Of a DNA stretch of 64,000 nt, positions 1 to 9,004 are shown piece after piece. The stretch is from assembly GCA_963920635.1 (NCBI GenBank), contig OY987299.1:19484901-19548900 (forward strand), in the 5' to 3' direction. Positions within the stretch are counted from its first letter, which is position 1. Every line of letters begins with the position of its first letter. Source of the stretch: Pseudeuparius sepicola. Lineage: Eukaryota > Arthropoda > Insecta > Coleoptera > Anthribidae. Below the pieces are notes generated by a model. The model was given only the letters and a program-made list of their open reading frames with translations. It did no database searches and was not told the origin of the DNA. A program made the translations under genes and the position numbers.

Positions 1-699
1 ATTTATCCCTTTAGAAGATATATCCCCAAAAACGAGTCTCCTTTTGACACATGTCACTGTATTACTCGTTAGTCTGTGATTAACGTGAAGGGTGCGGGGG
101 GGAGGTCATACGCTCGGTGCGCATGCGTGTGGGGCGGGGGGTGGGGAGAAGTGGGCGTAGCAAGGGGCGTTATTGCCAATTTTCCTGTTTCTACTTCTGC
201 AACTAGTTTATTTCGACTACCTACTAGTTACCTAACACAGTGGAAGGAAACATCGATTGTAGCACCTAAATTTATTTTTCAAAAACTACTGCAAAATTAA
301 TAAAAAATTTAACATATCTTTTTCTCATCATAACATCTCATCTCATCTCATTTAATATTGATATTACGTTTATAGCAGAACTATTACCCCGTTAAAAACA
401 TAAACATTACAGGAAACCTCATCAAATAAGTATGTGAATAATGATTACTTTATATAAAATTGTGTTTCATTTTCAACCATTTCGATAAAAAAAAAAACAA
501 TTGGAATAAGTATAAAGGAAGATGTAAAAATGGTGTGGGGTACCATTTCAATATGGAGGTAAGAGGTAATGCACAAACCTCCTCATCATAATAACCTTGC
601 AAACTTCACACCTGCAGGTAAACTAATTGCTGGGGAACTTTGCAAAATCTATGAACCATTTAAATAGGAGTTAGATATTTTATTTTAAATGTCTCACTG
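1..699. other. No gene recognised
   Basis: No supported coding exon is visible. A G-rich patch lies near 85-180 and a short CATCT-type tandem run near 331-351. The remainder is AT-rich. The 74-aa open frame starting at 76 is low complexity (Gly/Arg-rich) and simply reflects the G-rich patch. Confidence 0.5.
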
Positions 700-982
700 T
701 TACTGTTACCACAGACTATACCGTACTTTCACCGTTTTAGTAGACATAGCCATGGCTGGGCGGCGCGCCGCCGTGTATTCGGCTAGGTTCGTCTGTCGTT
801 GGCGGGGGGCGGGGCGTGTTTTTTGCTCGCAAAACTCGACTGATAAGCGATGCGGGACTACTGTGTACTCCCCCCGCCAACGACTGACAAACCTAGCTGG
901 ACGCACGGCGACGCGCGGCCTATTCCCCTATGTCTACTAAAACGGTGAAAGTACGGTATAGGTCTGTGCTGTTACCACGGAC
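700..982. mobile_element. GC-rich foldback element
   Basis: An almost exact 34-bp inverted pair (715-749 against 928-961) flanks a GC-rich centre. The centre itself holds a second inverted pair around GTTGGCGGGG (about 784-812 and 870-898). The open frames on both strands (689-940 and 706-906) are mirror images produced by the palindrome. A fragment of the same end (ACGGTATAGGTCTGTGCTG) recurs near 1230. This looks like a small non-autonomous DNA transposon; the family is unknown. Confidence 0.6.
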
Positions 983-1251
983 CTATATACCGTATAAACA
1001 GGTTTTCTTTGCAACTCCGGCTATAATGTTACTAATAAGTAGGGAGAATAATGTAGGGGAATCGGAATCATCAAGCGGATGATCTCGCCCACTCCGCGCG
1101 CCGCGTCACCCCCATCGTGTGTCTCCTTACTTCCCCCTCCTACTTATAAGAACTAATACTAGAGTAGTACCACAGAATAATTCTGTGGTAGTACAATTGA
1201 ATCTGGGACTTGCAAAGCAAACCTAGCAATACGGTATAGGTCTGTGCTGTT

Positions 1252-2179
1252 ATAGACCGGGAGATAGTGTATGCCTTGCAAAGGGCATTATGTGGCACAT
1301 ATTCTCACAATAATAAGTTATGAATCAGAGAGTCATCCTGGGTTCTTCATGTGAAAAACTGAGTTTTCAATTATTTGAAAAATATGCGTTTTGATATGAT
1401 TTTATACAGGCTGCCATGTGTTTTATAATGAAGTTCAAAATAGAAAATTCCTCTGAAAACCATAGGCATACCGTTAGGGTGTGGGTCCAAAGGGCTATTA
1501 TTGCCACGTGATCTTGTATTTTAATAATTCATTTTTCCACGTTTCTGAACAGGCTGCCAATGAGAAGTAGGTATGCAAGTTCTTGTTATGAAACTGCTGA
1601 AGAAAAGATGGAATACCGTTTGCGCATCTCCAAGTATACTTTACATCGAATAACTCGTTTAAATGATTAAATAACATTCAATTTAAACAGTACTTGGACA
1701 TGCGCGAAAGGTATGCCATCCTTTTTTCAGCATTTTCATAATAAGAACTTGCATATCTCATTGGCAGGTTGTTCCGAAACGTGTGAGAAAATTAATTATT
1801 AAAATACAAGATCACGTGGCAATATTAGCCCTTTGGACCCACCCTAACGGTATGCCTATGGTTTTCCGAGGAATTTTCTATTTTGAACTTCATTATAAAA
1901 CACATGGCAGCCTGTATAAATCATATCAAAACGCATATTTTTCGAATAATTGAAAACTCAGTTTTTCACATGAAGAACCCAGGATGACTCTCTGATTCAT
2001 ACCTTATTATTGTGAGAATATGTGCCACACATGGCCTCCTACGATTTACGGCTCTCTTCGCGTCCTTTCGACGCGAAGAGAGCCGTAAATCGTAGGAGGC
2101 CATGGTGCCACATAATGCCCTTTGCAAGGCATACTGAGTAAAATCACGTCCAAAAATCTGTTACTATCTCCCGGTCTAT
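1252..2179. mobile_element. Long-arm foldback (palindromic) element
   Basis: The sequence from 1252 rightwards is repeated as its reverse complement up to 2179. The arms are roughly 370-400 bp with a loop near 1640-1690. The outer ends read ATAGACCGGGAGATAGT and its complement. The right arm carries a 76-bp insertion (2029-2104) and a small extra segment near 2130-2160 that the left arm lacks. No coding capacity is seen. This is a foldback or long-TIR MITE whose transcript would form a long hairpin. Confidence 0.8.
2029..2104. mobile_element. 76-bp perfect-palindrome insertion with 7-bp TSD
   Basis: Two perfectly complementary 35-nt arms (2030-2064 and 2070-2104) surround a 5-nt loop (2065-2069). 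The unit sits inside the right arm of the larger foldback. GTGCCAC occurs immediately on both sides (2022-2028 and 2105-2111). The left arm of the host element shows the uninterrupted site with one GTGCCAC. This is therefore an insertion with a target-site duplication, not a local rearrangement. It is too small to encode anything. Confidence 0.8.
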
Positions 2180-2314
2180 TACGTATGTCCTATGTCTCAA
2201 TGTTACCAAAGAAAATACTACTACGTTACAGACTTTTCAGAAGAATGTCGTTTCTGCATCCATTTTTGTTTCACAGAGATTATTTTCAAATGTTTTCTCG
2301 TTTTTCTATCAAAG

Positions 2315-2425
2315 GATTATTGTGGAGAGAGCAGAGATGCCATTGGAAATGACAACCTAGGCATGGACAGCTTCGCAGACGACTTCGAAAATCTGGAGTA
2401 CTCGTCAAGCAACCACTGCATGTAA
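2315..2425 (+). CDS. Candidate terminal coding exon of an unidentified gene
   Basis: A pyrimidine-rich tract and AAAG splice-acceptor-like site (AG at 2313-2314) open onto 36 codons ending in TAA at 2423-2425. A canonical AATAAA lies 55 bp further on. The C-terminal peptide is acidic and aromatic (FADDFENLEY...) and ends in Cys-Met. Codon use is less AT-biased than the flanks. No upstream exon is visible in the window, so the gene would start before position 1 or be a relic. I do not recognise the product. Confidence 0.3.
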   Translation, partial: DYCGESRDAIGNDNLGMDSFADDFENLEYSSSNHCM

Positions 2426-2479
2426 AATCGGATATTCAGACTGTATTGCCTTTTGTGTTTTGTCTCTAAAATTATGCTA

Positions 2480-2485
2480 AATAAA
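2480..2485 (+). promoter_or_regulatory. Candidate poly(A) signal
   Basis: An AATAAA hexamer lies 55 bp after the stop of the candidate exon at 2315-2425, in a T-rich 3'-UTR-like setting. Confidence 0.3.
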
Positions 2486-3095
2486 AATGCATTGATAAAC
2501 TAAAAATGGGATTTATATTTACCTATTTATCTATCACTTATTATTCTGAGATAACATGATTTTAAAATAAATTTATTGTAAGGGAAGTGGAAGTATCAGA
2601 ATTGGTTGACATGTCGTCTGTTCCCTGTTCCCCAGTAATATTCTCTACGTCTACGAGTATGATAAAATAGCATAGTGTGAGTGGCGTATAGCTTAGAAGT
2701 CGGTACTGGGCACAAAATGTACTGGGGGTCCGGTCGTCCGGTGCAAGGTGCAATATATCAAGGTGCAGGCACTAGTGAAGGGACTATTCGAATACAAGTA
2801 ATCGATGTATTCGATTCTGGTGTGCATTCGAAAGCATTATTCGATTCTCAACAAAGTATTCGAATACTAAAAATAATCGAAGCGAGAGGGATCCTCGAAT
2901 GCTGAATCGGGATGAATCGACGCACTTCGCGTTCATTCGGAATATTCGGAGGCCGCGAGCGCCTGTCGATTATGGATTATGCACATCTGCTCCAGCGGAG
3001 AGCAAAAAACGGCGAAATTTGTGTTTATGTATCTGGTCTCTTGACTCTCTTGTCATTTAAAAATATGTCAGAAGAGTACAAACCACTGTCCTATA

Positions 3096-4333
3096 CAGGG
3101 TGTAACTAAACTGATGGTCAAAAATGAAACCACGTATTCTTGGAGTCAAAATAAGGGCACTTCTTCATATATTTTTTTCTCCTACGGGCCATAGTTTTTT
3201 TATACAGAGCGTAGAAATTTAAAGAAAAATACACATATTTCTTAGTATCTCTAGAAGTATACGAGATATTTTCTTCAAACTTGGCGTGTCACATGAGCGG
3301 ATGAGTTGTCAAATTTAATGTTAATATGAAGCTTGTGAGGCCCCCAGTTGCGGAGATACAGGGTGTTATTAAAATTAATTAGTTCAGAAAAATATGAATA
3401 CTCTGTATAATCGCATTTTTTAAATTTGTTTTGAATGGTAAATTCAATGGTTAACAAAAAGTATCTCTTAGTATTTTTTCATATTGTCAGCCGTTTTTTA
3501 ATTATTTTCAAAGAACGGCAATGCTGCAATAAAAAAGTCACTTTAAGAATAAATCTAACAATCTGTGGATGTCAATTGAACTTGGCATTATTTGAATCAT
3601 TTGGCTGCCAACTTTGCACCTTAGTATTATCAATATTTAGAAAAATTATATTTTCATTTGAAGAATTGACTGATATGCACTTTTGCTATGGACTTGCGAA
3701 TGGCAATAATAAACATGCGGAAACGCATAGTTGCGTGTATTCAAAAAGAGACGGCGGTCATTTCGAACATTTAATAATTTAATTTTCTAATAGCCAATAC
3801 GTTTCTTTTATTATTGTTTTTGCTTTTGTATTTTGTTAAATAAAGTTTAATTGACATCCACAGTTTGCTAGATTTATTCTTAAAGTGACTATTGTTCATT
3901 GCAGCGTTGCCGTTCTTTAAAAATAATTATAAGAAACGGCTGCGAATATGAAAAAATACTAAGAGATACTTTTTGTTAACCATTTTATTCACCACTCAAA
4001 ACAAATTTAAAAAAAATGCGATTATACAGGGTATTCATATTTTTCTGAACTAATTAATTTTACTAACACCCTGTATTTCCGCAACTGGGAGCCTCAGAAG
4101 CTTCATGTCAATCTTAAGTTTGACGGCTCATCTGCTCCTGTGACACAGTTTGAAGAAAATATCTCGTATACTTCTAGAAATACTAAGAAATATGTGTATT
4201 TTTCTCCAAACTTCTACGCTCTGTATAAAAAAAACTATGGTCCGTTGGAGAAAAAAATATATGAAGAAGTGCCCTTATTTTGACTCCAAGAATACGTGGT
4301 TTCATTTTTGACCATCAGTTTAGTTACACCCTG
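3096..4333. mobile_element. Foldback element with ACAGGGTGT ends, nested in hAT
   Basis: Arms of about 480 bp (3096-3577 and 3850-4333) are near-complementary. They begin CAGGGTGTAACTAAACTGA and are flanked by TATA on both sides (or TA if the TIR starts TACAGGG). The short unpaired centre contains a coding relic (3654-3782), which points to the autonomous parent. ACAGGGTGT-type ends recur elsewhere (6362, 56903, 58263). Confidence 0.8.
3654..3782 (+). pseudogene. DUF4817-type transposon protein fragment
   Basis: The last ~40 codons of an open frame in the foldback loop read like the N-terminal helix-turn-helix region of DUF4817 proteins common in insect transposons. They show the pattern ELTDMHFCYGLANGN, then an Ala/basic stretch, then a degenerate R..GGHF tail before the stop. 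The upstream part of the frame is arm sequence and not coding. This is a fragment, too short to be functional. The family match is from memory of the consensus and not a search. Confidence 0.5.
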
Positions 4334-4643
4334 TATAGTCAAATTCGCCAATGAATCAAGATTTTCAAGATAAAACAAACCAGAGAACAGAGAACCAATT
4401 TGAAACGAGCCTAATGCGAGATCGAGAACCGAGACGTCTGCGTCCGAGACTGAAAAACTCGAGACTCGAGCTCAAGAGGTTGAATCGAATCGTAATCGCA
4501 ACATTTGCGATACTACTATTGCGACCTCTAAACTTTAATAATTCGATTCTTTGTATTCGGATAATCATTCGATTCTCAAAAGTATTCGAATGCAAGATAT
4601 TCGATTCTGAAAATCATCCTATTCTCCCTTCACTAGCAGGCAC

Positions 4644-6140
4644 GTGCCATAATAGCGGCAGAGCATATAAAACAACAAGCTGTAAGTCTCCCCATGGCGG
4701 GAACATTCTGCGCACCTGTTCGCGCGGCCGCCATTGGGGAATAGATTCTGTCAAATGGATGCAGTGTCGGGGCGATTGGGCACTTCTTTTTTGGCTTTAT
4801 GAGGGATATTACAGTGCCGCGGAGTGTGTTTTTTTAGTAAATTGTGCTTTCTGATAGTATTTTTAAATAAAGAATCCCAGGAAGGGGTCAGAGCTGCTTA
4901 CGGCTTGTGCTTACCACACACTATACACTTAAGTAATTATAATACTACTCCGTATTTCTGAATTGATTTTCCCGACTACACCTCTGATTTATATTCCCCC
5001 ATTATGGCTCAAGGTCATTGAATGTGCGGATGATCACTCAAGAGTAAGTTACACCCAGAGAAATGGAGTGGGGAGAATACGCTACAAGCTGCGCGAACTG
5101 CGTAATAAAAGTGGCGGACATATTAATCCAACTTAATCCATGGGCGTATCATTGTTAACAGACTTGGCACTGCAGACTGCTTTAGAGGTCTTCGTCCTCG
5201 TTCACCACGATGCGCAATAAAGGCATCAGCAGCAAAATGTTTTGAACAAACAAATTTATTTGGACTCAAAGTCCAATAGTCCCCAAGTTAAGAATTTTTA
5301 ACCACATATTCAACATGTGGAAACATCTTTAGGAAATCTGCAAAATTTTCTCTGGTTATACCGTTCATTGAGGAATCCTCCATCGACGGTTAAACTGCTG
5401 GTTGTTTTATATGCGCTGATAGCGGCGATGCCACGTAGCTGTAGAAAAATGCGACATTGCAAAATTTTTAAAATGACGTTACACGTCACGTGCCTTTCGT
5501 GTGCTCCCACTCTCGAGCATATTCAGCATTTCCAAGGGAACGTTCCTTTTTCGTGTTCACGTGGTAGGGAACGTTCTCCGAACACGAACGGGAATGTTCT
5601 CTCCTTCGCATCTCTGCTATTGGTTATTGTATAAACACACTAAAATACTAGTCCCTAGTACAAAAAAGTTCCGCCGAATTCAACAAATAACCACTTAATG
5701 CAACAAAAAAGGGTTTGTTTTACCTCCGGGCCTGTCAGACGTGCACGAGACCAATATTATTATATTCACGGTGGGTGGTAGAAAAGCGTAGGTATAAGAA
5801 GCTGTGATCTACTAGGTCTAGGTTATGTGGATGTACCTATAACAAATGTGTACCTTATGTACCTACGGTCCTTATGGTACAATCTTATTGTGAAAATATA
5901 AATTAAGCGTTTCTTTTTTTATTGTTTTATGTTTTTGTGGTTAATTTTTCGAAAAATGTTTCTAATTTCTCGTGTGCCAAAATAATTTGCAAGTAGATAC
6001 CTGCCTATTAGATTTTGTTACGTACCTTCAGCGTGTTCCAAATAGTTTGTCCTACCCCCTGGATCACAGGAACTGTAAGAGATAAGAAAAAACCTGAATA
6101 CAAAAGTTGTAAGGTTGGCAGTGGACGCGTAGCCTCTCTT
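4644..6140. other. Intergenic, no gene recognised
   Basis: There are short inverted motifs around 4685-4735 (CCCCATGGCGG / CCGCCATTGGGG) and palindrome-like GTTC/GAAC-rich sequence at 5540-5600. None of the open frames here has a recognisable domain, splice context or codon bias. Confidence 0.4.
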
Positions 6141-6511
6141 GTATTTTCACATATACAGGGCGATTCGTATTTGCAGGACAAAATATTTGCATTCTCCATG
6201 AAATTTGCTACAGAGCCGTTTTTTTGTTTTGTATTTTGGATGCAGCGTTGCCAAGATATCGAATTTTTCTTGGAATTTAGGGACTTCGTGGAGGTTATGG
6301 GAAACTGAGTAGTATGACAGCACAACCGTGTTTGGTGTGGTATAATGGCGAAATTGGTTTTTGCATATACAGGGTGTTCATAACAGGGTCTCAAAATCAG
6401 ATAATTTCAAACAGCAATAACTTTTTTTCTCAAATGGAATGAACCATATTTCTATAGTTTGTTGGATGCCGGCGTCCAAGCCCCACATTTTATGTAAATA
6501 ACATTCTATAC

Positions 6512-7466
6512 TAGAGATATGGGTTTGTACCGGGTACATTCGTTTGCTCCTTGGAAACATTCATATGTACCCTGAATCATTGATTAAGGTTTCCTTATTC
6601 AATGCCTGAATGTACCGGGTGCATTGCTTTTTTTGCAGTTTTGAATTTGTCATGAAAAGTCCTTTTTGGCAATACCAAATAAGTGATATTTGAATGGAAT
6701 TAACTGGAAAATTAGAATGAAAATACAGTTTTAAGCATTTTTGGTCTTTTATTCATAAAAATAAATATGTTGATTGTTATGCTCTTTGCTTTGCTACATA
6801 ACGTGTAATAAAATATTTAAAAATAAAAAAAAACAAAATAAAAATACATTCTAGGTACATCATGAAGCAGAAAACAGTCAGCCCATTTAACTTTTCGTAC
6901 ACATTGAGAAATTGTTACATATAGCAGCGCAATCCTTCAGTGTACATATTTTAGTAGATTTAAATATCAATAGATTTGTTAAGGAGGCTGCACAACAAGC
7001 AGTACTTTGGTTTTTCTGTTCGTAGGCACCATACGTCATTATACTTGACCTAGGTAGAGCGATCGTCAAAGTCAAGCAACGCCGCGCGTAGTTGGTTCAT
7101 GGACGGGTGATCCCGTTTATGATTAATTTCTTGCCCAATAAAACATTTTTTTTCCGATTTCAAAAAAAATATAATATGTACCTCGGCACTGAAGTTCTTT
7201 TTATGACTCATGTGGTTTATTTGCCTCGGCCAGAGGCCTCGGCAACTAAATTCCACGAGTCATAAAAAGTTGAACTTCAGTGCCTTGGTATATAAATAAC
7301 TATTATTGGAGGGAAACCACGGGAAACAGGAAAGTTTTAACCCTAAATATAATAGCGCCAAATTTGAAATTTTATAAGTACCCAGTGCAAACCGTTATGC
7401 ACCCTGGCTATTTACCCGTTTGGGAACATTCATATGTTCCCAGGTGCATTCGCCTGCCCATCTCTA
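6512..7466. mobile_element. hAT-like element inserted in an ACAGGGTGT MITE
   Basis: The left end is TAGAGATATGGG (6512) and the right end is the inverted form CCCATCTCTA (to 7466). Subterminal copies of GGTACATTCG / GGAACATTCATATG occur in opposite orientation. The flanks carry TTCTATA on each side, offset by two T, so the TSD is imperfect. The surrounding DNA (6362 onward and after 7467) looks like one interrupted MITE starting ACAGGGTGTTC. Confidence 0.55.
6889..7291 (+). repeat. Dispersed repeat, copy 1 (inverted partner 15789-16195)
   Basis: About 400 bp recurs in inverted orientation at 15789-16195 with roughly 80% identity by eye. It includes a GC-rich block near 7080 (GCCGCGCGTAGTTGGTTC) and a palindromic end at 7178-7291. 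The end reads GTACCTCGGCACTGAAGTTC, then ATGACTCATGTGG, then CCTCGGCCAGAGG, then the mirror image. Confidence 0.65.
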
Positions 7467-7633
7467 TTTTCTATAGTACCAAAAAAACTACCCGTTTTCG
7501 AGATATTTAGTATTTAAGAAAATTTCTTTGCATTTTTCATTCAGGTGAGAAGGTTTTATCAAGCAAGCCATAACTATTTTTCCAGACAGTGGCAGAAATA
7601 ATTATTGTCATTTTTAGATAATACTAGAAATAA

Positions 7634-7970
7634 AATTCCTATCACGATACACAGATAACGGTATGCCAGCTAGGAGAACGAAAATTAAACTCTTCTGCGC
7701 ATCTACGTCACTTCGACAAAAGCACGGCCAACTTATAAAAAATAGTCCTGAAATAAGTCTCACTGACATACGTCAGTTATCAATTTAGAATGTAGGCACC
7801 TTGAGACACTTTGGTGTATATGTGGTTGCCTAAGTCACTATAAAAACGAGTCAAATTTCCGTTTAAAAATATAAGTAAGCCATGATTTTGTCGAATAAGC
7901 GTCACAGTTGACGTCACAGCACCTGCGCGCGGACATACCGTTTTCTGTTTATCGTGATTCCTATACCCTT
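7634..7970. mobile_element. Small TIR element (MITE)
   Basis: The inverted ends resemble ATCACGATAnACAGATAACGG (left about 7639, right complement ending about 7965). The interior is about 280 bp with no coding potential and contains ACGTCA-type motifs. Confidence 0.5.
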
Positions 7971-8263
7971 AGACAGCTAGCTTGTCACACTATAAAGGTC
8001 GCTTAATTGTAAAATTGGCAATATTGTATAAAATTATTTCTTGATTTTGAATCAGAGGAAATATAATATCAAATTTTAATTTTTGCCCATGAAATATAGG
8101 ACCTAGGCGTCTACACAACATACCACACCAGACGTGCATAGATTTGTGCTAAGTTGCTCGGAAGGGCAGAGGCCAGACAAATATATGAAGAAGAAGAACA
8201 AACCTACCTTTTATTTCCGGTTTATTTAATGTTTTATGGAAATTCAAAATGTCAAATTATTAG

Positions 8264-8852
8264 CCGCGTTCCTTTTGCCACTTTTCTTAAGAATTCTTAC
8301 TTTATCTCAGTTGGTGGCAGTTTCTTTTACAAATGAGAATGTGAGCTAAAGTGAAATTTTTTTACCTCCCCCTTCACTCTTCACCCTTCAAGCACATCCT
8401 CGCGAGGACACTCACTATCGAGCATATTGGCTCAGTTTGGTGGTGGGGAAAATGACCGTTTTACACGCGGCCAACGAAAAATATCGTGGGCCGCGGTTTC
8501 ACAAGATGAGCCTTTGACAGGAAAAAACAAACTGAGTGGCTCGGCTAACAACTGAGCTAAAGCAGAGCATATGTATATCCTCTGGCTAAAGTTCTGTGTA
8601 GCGGCAAAAGAAACGCGGCTATTATCAGCGCATATAATTTCCGCGTTCCTTTTGCCACTTTTCTTAAGAATTCTTACTTTATCTCAGTTAATGGCAGATC
8701 CTTTTACAAATGAGAATGTGAGCTAGAATGAGATTTTTTACCTCCTCCTTCAAGCACATCCTCGCGAGGACACTCACTATCGAGCATATTGGCGGCTAGG
8801 CTAACAACTGAGCTAAAGTGCTCAGTGTAGGGGCAAAAGGAACGCGGTATGC
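8264..8852. mobile_element. Nested/duplicated MITE with CCGCGTTCCTTTTGCC ends
   Basis: Two direct copies of a ~190-bp segment begin at about 8264 and 8640. Both share CGCGTTCCTTTTGCC, TTTATCTCAGTT and CACATCCTCGCGAGGACAC. Inverted ends (GGCAAAAG..ACGCGG) lie at about 8605-8620 and 8831-8847. A truncated relative is at 18388-18620. It lies directly upstream of Catsup. Confidence 0.6.
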
Positions 8853-9004
8853 TCTGATAATATCTCTGATAATATGCTCTGTTATTATTCTAACCTAAAA
8901 TATTTGTTTTGTACGTGTTGAAAATGATAATTTAAATTATATATTTTTTCAAATAATATAAAATTTAAAGTAACTTATTAAGTATAATTACATAACATTC
9001 CATC

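Larger units (their letters stand above)
2773..4635. mobile_element. hAT-type element with 8-bp TSD
   Basis: The ends are TAGTGAAGGGA (2773) and its inverted form ending at 4635. They are flanked by the identical octamer GCAGGCAC (2765-2772 and 4636-4643). Subterminal ATTCGAT/ATTCGAA motifs repeat many times at both ends, as is usual for hAT transposase binding. Its own DNA is only about 620 bp, because a 1.24-kb foldback element is inserted inside. It encodes no transposase. Confidence 0.8.

Noticed and set aside
706..940. Overlapping Arg-rich open frames on both strands
   Set aside because: They are mirror images generated by a palindromic GC-rich repeat and have no domain or splice context.
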